Origin: Lentisphaerota bacterium
GTDB taxonomy: Bacteria > Verrucomicrobiota > Lentisphaeria > Oligosphaerales > JABHEG01
DNA length: 34,403 bases
NCBI GenBank assembly: GCA_018676675.1
Contig: JABHEG010000301.1
Location: 1-34,403 of the forward strand
Direction of reading: 5' to 3'
The first letter of the stretch is position 1. Each line of letters opens with the position of its first letter. Positions 25,374 to 32,997 of this stretch are shown here, in pieces. Under the pieces are notes generated by a model. The model was not told the origin of the DNA. It searched no databases and was given only the letters and a program-made list of their open reading frames with translations. A program made the position numbers and the translations under genes.

Positions 25374-26467
25374 CGCATCTGAGAGCAGGAGACGCAATGA
25401 CTCCCCTTAGCGTAAATCTCCGGTCTTTGGCAACCGCCAACCCACCGCTCTACGTGACCCAGGAGGAGGCGTTTGCTCACTACGATCGCCTGTTTGACCT
25501 GACTCAGGGGGAACGCGACCTGTATCAGCGGCTCCTGTTGGACAGCGCCATCCGCGGACGGTACGTCGGGATGGATTCACCGGATGAAGCCGCCCAGACC
25601 GATCAGGACCGGCTTGTGGAGCGGTTCCTCAAGTTCGCGCGGTCCACCGCTGCCGACGCCGTACGCGGTGCGCTGCGGCAGGCCGGGCTTGCCGCGGATG
25701 ACATCGGGGGCATCGCGGTCAATTCCTGCACGGGCTACCTATGTCCGGGCCTGACCTCCTATATCGCGGAAGACGTCGGACTGCCCACGCACATGATGAT
25801 ATGCGACCTGGTGGGGATGGGATGTGGGGGCGCCTTGCCGAACCTGGAAGTTGCGGCGGGAATGCTGCTCCGCCGACCCGAGAAACCAGTGCTCAGCGTA
25901 GCGGTTGAGATTTGCACGGCCACGCTTTTCATGGGAGAGGACCCGGCCCTGGTGGTCAGCAACAGCATCTTCGGAGATGGGGCCTCCGCTGCCGTTCTGG
26001 AGACGGCGAGCAAAGCAGCCACGGACACGCCCAAAGCCTGCATCCTCGACTTCGAGAGCGGCCTGTTTCCCGCGTTCAGGTCACACCTGCACTACCGGAC
26101 CGAAGCGCACCGTCTCCGCAACGTGCTGGGGATACGGGTCCCGGTCATCGGAGCCAAGACAGCTCGTAATGTCGCCGAACGCCTGCTCACCCGGCATGGG
26201 CTGACGTTCAGAGACATCGCCCACTGGGCCGTCCATCCGGGTGGGACCGCGGTGCTCGACAGGGTGGAACACACGCTCGAACTGCCCCCCGAAACGCTCC
26301 GCCAGTCACGGGCCGTGTTTGAACAGTACGGCAACATGTCGTCACCATCGGTCATGTTCGTGCTTGACAGGATCCTCACCCATGAGTGTCCCAAGCAGGG
26401 AGAACTGGGACTGATGCTGGCATTCGGGGCAGGCTTCTCCACGTTTGCCGCGCTCCTCCGCTTCTGA
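25370..26467 (+). CDS. Type III polyketide synthase (chalcone/stilbene/alkylresorcinol synthase-like)
   Basis: The protein has 365 residues. The start at 25370 is translationally coupled to the methyltransferase; an ATG at 25397 with its own GGAG is an alternative and would remove nine residues. The thiolase-fold catalytic triad is complete: Cys152 in LVGMGCGGALPNLEVA, His289 in HWAVHPGGTAVLD, and Asn322 in YGNMSSPSVMFVLD. FGDGASAAVL is the usual oxyanion-side loop. The enzyme condenses an acyl-CoA starter with malonyl-CoA. Bacterial homologues usually make alkylresorcinols, alkylpyrones or tetrahydroxynaphthalene. Starter and product here are unknown. A selenoprotein redoxin lies 145 bases downstream on the same strand. 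Confidence 0.9.
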   Translation: MTHLRAGDAMTPLSVNLRSLATANPPLYVTQEEAFAHYDRLFDLTQGERDLYQRLLLDSAIRGRYVGMDSPDEAAQTDQDRLVERFLKFARSTAADAVRGALRQAGLAADDIGGIAVNSCTGYLCPGLTSYIAEDVGLPTHMMICDLVGMGCGGALPNLEVAAGMLLRRPEKPVLSVAVEICTATLFMGEDPALVVSNSIFGDGASAAVLETASKAATDTPKACILDFESGLFPAFRSHLHYRTEAHRLRNVLGIRVPVIGAKTARNVAERLLTRHGLTFRDIAHWAVHPGGTAVLDRVEHTLELPPETLRQSRAVFEQYGNMSSPSVMFVLDRILTHECPKQGELGLMLAFGAGFSTFAALLRF

Positions 26468-26612
26468 ACTCGGCTTCCCTCTCCCCCCCCATGCCCCGCA
26501 GGGGTGGATCAATGCAACTTGGCCAAACATAAGTGGAACACTCATGCTTCGGGATTAGATTTGGCCACGGTCAAAGACCTACTTCCGCCAGTTTTGAGAG
26601 GAACGAACTGCA

Positions 26613-27215
26613 ATGAAGCGACTGATCTACGCGATCCTCCTCGCAAGTGGTTTCGGGGCCCCACTGCTCCGGGCCCAGGAACCGGCCAAGCCATTCTCTC
26701 CCGGCCTTGAAGTGGGCAAGCCAATCCCGGCCCTTGAAGTCGTTGACCAGACAGGCGAGAAACGCACGTTCGCGGAGCTCTGCGGTACGAAGGGCGCCCT
26801 CTTTGTTTTCTATCGCTCCGCCGCGTGGTGAGGCCCCTGCAAACGCCAGCTCAGGGAGTTGGCAGCCAGCCAGGAAGCACTCGAGAAACACGGCATCAAG
26901 CTCTCCGCTATTTCCTACGACTCTGTGAAGGTGATCAAAGGCTTTGCGCAGAAACACCGTATTGCTTACCCCCTGCTCTCCGACCATGGATCAAAGACGA
27001 TCCGTGCCTTCGGGATCCTGAACGAAAGGGACTTCAAGCCTGCTTCCCGGGCCTACGGTGTCCCGTTCCCAATCGTCTTCCTGGTCGATCAGACCGGCAT
27101 CATTCGAGGCAAATTCGCCAAACGCCGTTACCAGAACCGCCCCCCGATCCCTGAACTGCTGGCCGCTCTGGAGGAGCATGGGAAGAGCAAGCCCCCGTCG
27201 CCCCCGGCAGAATGA
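26613..27215 (+). CDS. Exported redoxin (peroxiredoxin/thioredoxin-like) selenoprotein with UGA-encoded selenocysteine
   Basis: The protein has 200 residues if TGA at 26829-26831 is read as selenocysteine (U73). Read as a stop, it would be a 72-residue stub. Start ATG 26613 follows GAGGAA. Residues 1-21 are a signal peptide ending LLRAQE. The redoxin fold is intact on both sides in one frame: KPIPALEVVDQTGEKRTFAE, FVFYRSAAW, then U-G-P-C76, then KRQLRELAAS, ISYDSVKVIKGFA, YPLLSDHGSKTIRAFGIL, and AYGVPFPIVFLVDQTGIIRG. Redoxins of this family have CxxC at this place, so the UGA replaces exactly the reactive cysteine and Cys76 would resolve. Neighbouring genes use TGA as a normal stop. A candidate SECIS hairpin follows at 26845. 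It probably reduces peroxides or disulfides in the periplasm. The selenocysteine machinery (selA, selB, selC, selD) is not in the window. Confidence 0.88.
26829..26831 (+). other. In-frame UGA, predicted selenocysteine codon (U73)
   Basis: TGA lies between TGG (Trp72) and GGC CCC TGC (Gly-Pro-Cys), giving W-U-G-P-C. It aligns with the first Cys of the redoxin CxxC. One base (TGC or TGT to TGA) separates it from the usual codon. Confidence 0.85.
26845..26863 (+). promoter_or_regulatory. Candidate bacterial SECIS hairpin
   Basis: GCCAGCU (26845-26851) pairs over seven positions with AGUUGGC (26857-26863), including one G-U, around the loop CAGGG. The loop begins 20 bases after the UGA, within the usual bacterial distance. 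GGC at 26832 and GCC at 26865 could add a lower stem. The G that typically sits among the first two loop bases is here at the third position. Confidence 0.55.
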
Positions 27216-27246
27216 CGCCTCCGGTCGAGACGGGCAAGCCCGCTCT

Positions 27247-27672
27247 TGCAGAGCCGCGTCCCGCAGCCGCGCATGCGCGTCAAGCTAGCGTGTAGACATC
27301 TCCCCGCCAGCATGTTGCGTCACGAGAGACGCTGGTGCGTGAGCTTCCATTTGCGTGGTTGCCCGTCGCGCGAGCGGTGGCAACGGGGGCGCGAAGGTCA
27401 GGTGGGCCTTGGCACCTGGCGTTCGCGACCCCAGTATGTGGGGGGACGCAGAGCGAGTCCCTGAGCGACCTGCCGTTTCGGCAGGACTGCAAAGCCCTGG
27501 CCACGCAGGGCGAGGGGGAGCCGCTGCTCCCTCGGCGGGGCCTCGGGGCAGAGCCCCGATTCTTCTGCCGCAATGAGCTGTGGCTTAGCTTGACGCCCAT
27601 GCGCAGCCGCGGGATAAGCGGTCTTTCTCTGACGATCGGAGGGAAAAACCCTCCCGTTGGTCAGGGCTCGGA
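27247..27672. repeat. Dispersed palindromic repeat, split by the inserted element
   Basis: Left part: TTGCAGAGCCGCGTCCCGCA at 27247. Right part: GCAGCCGCGGGATAAGCGG from 27603, then TCTTTC and CCTCCCGTTGGTCAGGGCTC near 27651. Joined without the insert and one copy of the 8-bp duplication, it reads like the intact unit at about 17197-17235. Confidence 0.65.
27271..27602. mobile_element. MITE-like element with ISL3-like ends, 332 bp
   Basis: The left end GCATGCGCGTCAAGCTA (27271-27287) and the right end TAGCTTGACGCCCATGC (27586-27602) are inverted complements in 16 of 17 positions. The flanking 8 bases GCAGCCGC are identical on both sides (27263-27270 and 27603-27610), a perfect target duplication. 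The interior has no credible gene. The right 60 bases resemble the end of the insertion sequence at about 162-219, so that family's transposase probably moved it. Confidence 0.75.
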
Positions 27673-27684
27673 CGGAGGGGGGCT

Positions 27685-28914
27685 CTACACCAGCTCATCC
27701 AGGTTCTCGCAGACCTTACGGACGGCAGCCGCGACGTCCGCCACATCACTGGCGGGCGCCAGCAACACGGTCTGAGGGAACCAGCAGGCTTCGTTCTCAC
27801 AGGCATTCTGAGTGGCAGGGAGATCGAGTTCTGAGTAGTCAATTCTCCGGCCGCCGTAGAAGCCCACGGCCTCAAGCTGCTTGCTGAACTGCTGGAACAG
27901 ACCGGTTGTGTGCAGGGGAGTGTACCCTGTACTCACATGGACGCCCTCCGCGCTGACAGCCTTCACGAAAGTCTCTTTTGAGACGCCGCGATTGCTGCCC
28001 AGGTAGCGGAACACATAGAGGTGCCAGGCATTGCGGGTGATGCGGGGGTCATCATCGAGGGTCGCGATCCCGTCCACATCTGCCAGGAGCCGATCCAGTT
28101 GCGCCGCGTTCGCGTCCCGGGTCGCGGCCTGTTCCTCCCAGCGCGCAATTTGGGCAAGCAGAATGGCGCCCTGAAACTCTGTCATGCGGTAATTCGAGCC
28201 CAGGAACTCGTGCTGGTACCAGTCCCCCTGAGGAATTCGCCCGACATTCACGATGGAGTAGCAGCGCAGATAGAACTCGTCGTCATTGGTGACGATCGCT
28301 CCGCCTTCACCGGCGTTGATGTTCTTGGAGGCCTGGAAGCTGAATGCCCCGCCCGTGCCCAGGGTCGCGACCTTTCTGCCACGCCAGGACGCGCCGTGCG
28401 CCTGACAGCTGTCCTCAACGACCGCCAGGCCATGCTTCTCCGCCACCGACATGACCCCGTCCATATCGGCAGGGCGCCCGCCAATGTGCACCGGCACAAT
28501 CGCTTTCGTTCGCGGTGTGATCGCGGACTCGATCCTGGCGGGGTCCATGTTCATCGTCCCCGGCTCGATGTCAACAAACACGGGAACACCACCGATCATG
28601 CAGACAGAGCTGGCTGTCGCGATGAACGTGTAAGGGGGGACAATGACTTCATCACCCGCCTCAACACCTGCAGCCCGGAGCGCCACCTCCAGCGCCGCAC
28701 TGCCGGTGGTGAGACAGATGGCGTGTTTGGCCCCGCAGAACGCGGCAAAGGTCTTCTCAAACTCGCGGACATGAGTGCCGGTTGTGCTGCCCCACTTCCT
28801 TGAACGGACGACCTCAGACAGGGAACCGATCTCCCGCTGGTCGAACACAGGCCACGCAACCCCAACAGGAGCTGTCCGTACAGGCTGTCCACCGTTGATC
28901 GCCAAAACACTCAT
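27685..28914 (-). CDS. DegT/DnrJ/EryC1/StrS family PLP aminotransferase (second copy)
   Basis: The protein has 409 residues, starting MSVLAINGGQPVRT at 28914 after a GGAG. The fold type I features are Asp168 in VVEDSCQAHG and the Schiff-base Lys197 in FSFQASKNINAGEGGAIV. HEFLGSNYRMTEFQGAI is a hallmark of the sugar aminotransferase family. It is a paralogue of the enzyme at 3283-4551 (same LAINGG-P start and GEGG context) but clearly diverged. This copy keeps the more canonical SNYRMTEFQ segment, which the first copy replaces with GYKYGTANLPAAF. It probably acts on a keto-sugar; no sugar biosynthetic partner is adjacent. It is transcribed convergently with the selenoprotein gene. Confidence 0.9.
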   Translation of the reverse strand: MSVLAINGGQPVRTAPVGVAWPVFDQREIGSLSEVVRSRKWGSTTGTHVREFEKTFAAFCGAKHAICLTTGSAALEVALRAAGVEAGDEVIVPPYTFIATASSVCMIGGVPVFVDIEPGTMNMDPARIESAITPRTKAIVPVHIGGRPADMDGVMSVAEKHGLAVVEDSCQAHGASWRGRKVATLGTGGAFSFQASKNINAGEGGAIVTNDDEFYLRCYSIVNVGRIPQGDWYQHEFLGSNYRMTEFQGAILLAQIARWEEQAATRDANAAQLDRLLADVDGIATLDDDPRITRNAWHLYVFRYLGSNRGVSKETFVKAVSAEGVHVSTGYTPLHTTGLFQQFSKQLEAVGFYGGRRIDYSELDLPATQNACENEACWFPQTVLLAPASDVADVAAAVRKVCENLDELV

Positions 28915-29581
28915 GGTCGTTCTACTCCATCCGCTGACGGGTCAAAGGTCCACGGGGCCCAGGCCAAGGCGCTATCCCGGCCGGGTGCGAAACACGGCAG
29001 CACGGACGAGTACGCCCCGCCCTGCGCATTCAGAACGCAATATCGCTGACCAGTGGAGAATACCCAACGCAAGTGGATTTTCAGCCCCTCGCAGTTACGT
29101 GGGAAGGGACTTCAGGATGGCTCGACGGAGTCTCTCCCTCCAGGGGTTCTTTGGGCCATCTGTGCCCGATGGAGATGGCTCGACGGAGTCTCTCCCTCCA
29201 GGGGTTCTTTGGGCCATCTGTGCCCGACGGAGATGGCTCGACGGAGTCTCTCCCTCCAGGGGGTCTTTGGGCCATCTGTGCCCGACGGAGATGGCTCGAC
29301 GGAGTCTCTCCCTCCAGGGACCTTTGGGCCATCTGTGCCCGATGGAGGGCGAGACTCCGTCGAGCCGCCGCACGTGTCTGAGGGGGCATTTCTCGGGCCT
29401 CCTCTTCCCCCTCGGACCAGGGCCACACCTTGCGGCACTGAAATGGATAATCCGTGAAGTGAGAGTACATTAGCTGACTTTACGGCAGCCGTTTCGACGG
29501 GTTGCCATGATGGACTCCTAAGCGTCTCTCCCGAGCGATTCGGACGGCGCTCAACCCGCTCGTGTTCATGAGGAGCCGAGG
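28915..29581. other. Gene-free region upstream of the nqr operon
   Basis: This 667-base divergent gap holds a 58-bp tandem array (29116-29365). The 200 bases on either side show no gene. The promoter for the nqr genes should lie between 29366 and 29560, but no clear -35/-10 pair was found. GAGGAG before 29582 is the ribosome binding site for nqrD. Confidence 0.55.
29116..29365. repeat. Four tandem 58-bp units closed by an inverted end
   Basis: GATGGCTCGACGGAGTCTCT begins at 29116, 29174, 29232 and 29290. Each unit continues CCCTCCAGGG, then TTTGGGCCATCTGTGCCCGA, with the last unit slightly shorter inside. GACTCCGTCGAGCC at 29352-29365 is the exact complement of the unit start GGCTCGACGGAGTC, so the array ends in a hairpin. 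The repetitive peptides (GETPSS on one strand) are artefacts. Confidence 0.9.
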
Positions 29582-30235
29582 ATGGCAGGTTGCACTACCG
29601 GCAAATGTAGCCCCGGTGATCTGGCGAAGCCGGTCAAGGACGGCATCGCCTCCCAGAACCCAGTGCTGATTCAAGCGTTGGGCATCTGTTCTGCCCTCGC
29701 TGTGACGAGCTTCGTGAGCACAACGCTCGTCATGGGAGCTGCGCTCCTGTTCGTCTCCGCGTTCAGCACGCTGGCGATCTCACTTCTGCGCAAAGCGGTT
29801 CCCCACCGCGTCCGTCTGATCGTTCAGATGTTGGTCATCTCCACCTTGGTAATCCTCGTTCACCTGTACCTGCGGGCCTATTGGTTCGACATGAGCAAGG
29901 CTCTGGGCCCGTATGTCGGGCTGATCATCACGAACTGCCTCATTCTTGGCCGGTGCGAGGGCTATGCCATGCGTAACGGGCCGCTTCTGTCCTTCCTTGA
30001 CGGCCTCGGGAACGCGGCCGGCTACGCTCTGGTACTCCTCGCCATCGCCCTCATCCGCGAACCCCTGGGACACGGTACGCTCCTCGGCATGTCGGTTGTG
30101 CCCAGCACCTTCAAACCGGCCATGCTGGTGGCTTCGGCGCCGGGAGCGTTTCTCTGCATGGGACTGGTCGTCTGGGTTGTCCGCAGCATCTGGCCTGAAG
30201 AGGAACCCACCGAGCATCCAGAGGCCCAGCAGTAA
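29582..30235 (+). CDS. nqrD: NQR complex membrane subunit D (RnfE/NqrD family)
   Basis: The protein has 217 residues and about six membrane segments. Family motifs are NPVLIQALGICSALAVTSFV, RLIVQMLVISTLVILVHLYL and YVGLIITNCLILGRCEGYAM. Cys36 (in LGICSAL) and Cys119 (in ITNCLI) correspond to the cysteines that, with two from subunit E, hold the membrane iron-sulfur centre in Na+-NQR. The N terminus has two additional cysteines (GCTTGKC). NQR transfers electrons from NADH to quinone and pumps Na+. It is first of five genes; the ATG follows GAGGAGCCGAGG. Confidence 0.88.
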   Translation: MAGCTTGKCSPGDLAKPVKDGIASQNPVLIQALGICSALAVTSFVSTTLVMGAALLFVSAFSTLAISLLRKAVPHRVRLIVQMLVISTLVILVHLYLRAYWFDMSKALGPYVGLIITNCLILGRCEGYAMRNGPLLSFLDGLGNAAGYALVLLAIALIREPLGHGTLLGMSVVPSTFKPAMLVASAPGAFLCMGLVVWVVRSIWPEEEPTEHPEAQQ

Positions 30236-30297
30236 CTTGGGCTTCCAGTTGCCGTCCCCTCCAGACGGACGACCGAAGGCCAATTCGGAGCTTGACG

Positions 30298-30921
30298 ATG
30301 ACAACAGAAACCACTCTAGGCAGCGTGGCCGTTGTATTCCTGGCCGCGATCCTGACGAACAACATCCTCCTCGCAAAGTTCCTGGGGATGTGTTCCTTCA
30401 TCGCGATCTCCCGTAACATACGCACGGCGCTGGGAATGGGCCTGGCAGTGACCTTTGTGACGTTCTGCACGGCCGTGCTGAATTATGCCATCTACTACGG
30501 CATCCTGGTCACCGGTGCCCCCCTCTGTTCCGCGGATCTCACCTTCCTGAGTTTCCTCGTGTTCATCATGACCATTGCCGGGTTTGTGCAACTCGTAGAG
30601 ATGATCCTCGAGCGCTTCAGTCCGGTTCTGTACTACAACCTGGGCATCTTTCTGCCGCTGATCACGGTCAACTGTGCCATTCTCGGCGTGAACCTGCTGA
30701 TGATCGATCCGGACCTCAAGTTCGGCTTGGCCAAAACGGCCGCCTATGGGCTGGGGTCAGGGCTCGGCTGGCTGATGGCGATCTGTCTGATGGCCGGTAT
30801 CCGGCAGCGTCTGGAAGTCGCCGACATCCCCAAGCCGCTCCGTGGGCTCGGGATAACGGTGATTGTGACCGGACTTATGGCGATGGCCTTCATGGGGTTC
30901 ACCGGAATGGTCGACCTGTAG
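30298..30921 (+). CDS. nqrE: NQR complex membrane subunit E (RnfA/NqrE family)
   Basis: The protein has 207 residues from the ATG at 30298 (GGAG seven bases upstream; a TTG at 30292 is less likely). It is a six-helix membrane protein. AILTNNILLAKFLGMCSFIA contains Cys32, and LPLITVNCAILGVNL contains Cys126, the partners of the NqrD cysteines. FVQLVEMILERFSPVLYYNL and the C terminus LRGLGITVIVTGLMAMAFM with a final FTGMVDL favour NqrE over RnfA. It starts 62 bases after nqrD. Confidence 0.88.
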   Translation: MTTETTLGSVAVVFLAAILTNNILLAKFLGMCSFIAISRNIRTALGMGLAVTFVTFCTAVLNYAIYYGILVTGAPLCSADLTFLSFLVFIMTIAGFVQLVEMILERFSPVLYYNLGIFLPLITVNCAILGVNLLMIDPDLKFGLAKTAAYGLGSGLGWLMAICLMAGIRQRLEVADIPKPLRGLGITVIVTGLMAMAFMGFTGMVDL

Positions 30922-30944
30922 TGGTTTCCAGATAGGGTTGCGAG

Positions 30945-32030
30945 ATGATCTATATCCAAGCAATTGTCGTACTGGGGGGGCTCGGCGGAACGTTAGCGGT
31001 GCTGCTTCTCATTGCCGACCGATTCCTGGCCAACTACGGCCCCTGCAAGGTCGCAATCAACGACCGCGATCCGATCGAAATCGAGGGCGGGCGGAAGCTG
31101 CTTGAGGTGTTTTACGACAATGCCATTTTCATCCCCTCCGCGTGCGGCGGCCAAGGGACGTGCGGCTTCTGCAAGATCACGGTGAAGGACGGCGGCGGCC
31201 CGGTGCTCCCAACCGAGCTTCCCTACCTGACGACGGAAGAAGTCGAAGCCGGGACACGGTTGGCCTGCCAGGTGAAAGTGCGTGAGGATGTTGTCGTTCA
31301 TGTCAAAGAAGAATACCTGAACGTCAAGGAGTTCAAGGCGGTCATTTCCAGCGCTCGAATGATCACACATGACACGCGGGAGCTCAGGCTCAAACTGACT
31401 GAGGGGGAAGAAATCGATTACCGCCCGGGGCAATACGTCCAGGTCTTTGTCCCGGACACCGGGGAGACAACGTTCCGCGCCTACTCCGTCGCTTCCGCCC
31501 CGAGCTCCAAAACTGAAATCGAGCTCCTCGTCCGGCTGGTTCCCGGCGGGCTCGGCTCAACCTATCTGCATAACATCCGGGTTGGCGATGGGATCACCTT
31601 CACGGGCGCCTATGGGGAGTTTGAGCTGGACATGTCCGAGGACACTGAGCTGGTGTGCGTGGGCGGTGGATGCGGCATGGCCCCGATGCGTTCCATCCTG
31701 CGCCATATCCACGAAGTCGCTCCGACCCGGACCTGCCGACTCTTCTTCGGAGCTCGCACCACCGATGACATTATGTACATGAACGAGTTCCAGGCTCTGG
31801 CCGGCGAGATGAAGGCGTTCGGCCTCCATTACGCGCTGTCCGAGCCCGCCCAGTCTCCGGGCTGGGATGGCGAGACCGGGTTCATTCACGAGTCTGTGGA
31901 ACGCCACCTGGGCACTGAAGGCCGGCGCCAGGCCTTTTTGTGCGGCCCCCCGCAAATGGTCGAGGCCACCATGCGCGTTCTGCATGATAGAGGGCTCACA
32001 CGGGATCAGATTTTCTACGACGAATTCTAG
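30945..32030 (+). CDS. nqrF: NQR subunit F, NADH-oxidising flavoprotein with 2Fe-2S cluster (short form)
   Basis: The protein has 361 residues. One N-terminal membrane helix (5-27) is followed by a plant-type ferredoxin domain with C67-x5-C73-x2-C76 and C108, the same spacing as in Vibrio NqrF. The FAD domain has the R178-A-Y-S181 motif, and the NADH domain CVGGGCGMAPMRSILRH (238-254). The protein ends IFYDEF like NqrF. It is about 45 residues shorter than classical NqrF: the loop normally found just before the RxYS motif is missing (PGQYVQVFVPDTGETTFRAYS is direct). It takes electrons from NADH and passes them to the membrane subunits. It starts 23 bases after nqrE. Confidence 0.9.
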   Translation: MIYIQAIVVLGGLGGTLAVLLLIADRFLANYGPCKVAINDRDPIEIEGGRKLLEVFYDNAIFIPSACGGQGTCGFCKITVKDGGGPVLPTELPYLTTEEVEAGTRLACQVKVREDVVVHVKEEYLNVKEFKAVISSARMITHDTRELRLKLTEGEEIDYRPGQYVQVFVPDTGETTFRAYSVASAPSSKTEIELLVRLVPGGLGSTYLHNIRVGDGITFTGAYGEFELDMSEDTELVCVGGGCGMAPMRSILRHIHEVAPTRTCRLFFGARTTDDIMYMNEFQALAGEMKAFGLHYALSEPAQSPGWDGETGFIHESVERHLGTEGRRQAFLCGPPQMVEATMRVLHDRGLTRDQIFYDEF

Positions 32031-32097
32031 CCCACGTCTCCCACGGGCCGGTCATGCTGCCCCGAAGCACGGCCGCTGCATATGAGGACGGAGTCTC

Positions 32098-32997
32098 TTG
32101 AGCGAAGACACGACAAAACTCTGGGTAAAGCTGCTGGTGTCGGACGGCACCCGGCCTTCGCCTGGCGGAACAACGCCCGATGGCCGGGATATGCAGCGGT
32201 ACCTGACCGCCGCACTCGCCTTCGGAATCCCCGCCATCATCCTCTCCTCAGCATACTTCGGCCTGCGCGTTCTCGCGATGGTAGTCGTGGCTGTGGCCTC
32301 GTCACTTCTGGTTGAGGCGGCCTTCGCCAAAGTACGCCGGAAGGCGCTGAGTGGAGGAACAGTCGCCTTCGCCGTCCTTCTGGTCCTGATGCTCCCGCCG
32401 GACATTCCGCTGTGGATGACCGCCTTGGGAGCGGCCTTCGGGACACTCTTCGGCAAGGAGGTCTTCGGCGGCACGGGAACGCATATCTTCTGCCCCGTTC
32501 TCGTCGGCAAAGGCTTCCTGATGTTCAGCTACCCCCAAGTAGTCCTCAAGGGGAGCTACTTCGGCTCCATGCTCTCATCCGCAACCGCACCTTTCGGGTG
32601 GCTCACGACGTCAACCCTGATTCTCCTCGGGGGGCTGGCAATGGTGCGCGCGAGACCAATGAATCTGCGGATCATGACCAGCATTATGGCCGGGGCCGTC
32701 TGCCTGGCCGTTGGCCTGGCCGAAACCAGCCTCTTCCCTTTCCGCTTCATCGGCGAACTCTTTATCAGTGACGGTTTCCTTCTGGGTGCCTGCCTGCTGG
32801 CATGCGATCCTGCCTGTTCGCCGCGCAATGATGAAGGTAAGTGGCTGTACGGTCTGCTCATTGGGGCATCTGCCGTCTTGATGCGAAGCTTGTCGAACTA
32901 CAGCGAAGCGATGATGTCAGCGATCCTGATCGGCAACACATTTGCCCCGACCATTGATGCGCTTTCCCACATCCGACTGGGCCGGGGGGACAGCTGA
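32098..32997 (+). CDS. nqrB: NQR membrane subunit B (NqrB/RnfD family), short
   Basis: The protein has 299 residues, starting with TTG at 32098 after CGGAG; no in-frame ATG earlier is possible. The family is clear from GGTGTHIFCPVLVGKGFLMF with a following YP, and the C terminus NYSEAMMSAILIGNTFAPTI. NqrB is usually about 410 residues and RnfD about 350, so this one is short. The region between YP and STLILLGG, which normally holds the S-G-A-T flavin attachment loop, is compressed to about 25 residues and contains only SMLSSATAP. Whether that Thr carries covalent FMN is uncertain. It overlaps the next gene by one base (TGATG). Confidence 0.8.
   Translation: MSEDTTKLWVKLLVSDGTRPSPGGTTPDGRDMQRYLTAALAFGIPAIILSSAYFGLRVLAMVVVAVASSLLVEAAFAKVRRKALSGGTVAFAVLLVLMLPPDIPLWMTALGAAFGTLFGKEVFGGTGTHIFCPVLVGKGFLMFSYPQVVLKGSYFGSMLSSATAPFGWLTTSTLILLGGLAMVRARPMNLRIMTSIMAGAVCLAVGLAETSLFPFRFIGELFISDGFLLGACLLACDPACSPRNDEGKWLYGLLIGASAVLMRSLSNYSEAMMSAILIGNTFAPTIDALSHIRLGRGDS

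Larger units (their letters stand above)
27216..27684. other. Gene-free region holding the MITE
   Basis: This 469-base region between the convergent selenoprotein and aminotransferase genes is filled by the palindromic repeat and a 332-bp inserted element. Frames on both strands are spurious. Confidence 0.7.

Noticed and set aside
26489..26520. Intrinsic terminator after the polyketide synthase gene
   Set aside because: The CCCC/GGGG pair around GCCCCGCAGGGG is short and has no T-run, so operon continuation into the redoxin gene remains possible.
26613..26831. 72-residue short gene or broken pseudogene at the redoxin
   Set aside because: The frame continues without any shift or further stop for 127 codons with conserved sequence, and the TGA is exactly at the redox-active position; selenocysteine is the simpler reading.
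29053..29473. Several overlapping repetitive reading frames on both strands
   Set aside because: They are produced by the 58-bp tandem array, whose length leaves different frames open; the peptides are simple repeats.
29430..29475. Promoter for the nqr genes
   Set aside because: TTGCGG and TAAT-like words are present, but the spacing is wrong for a standard promoter.
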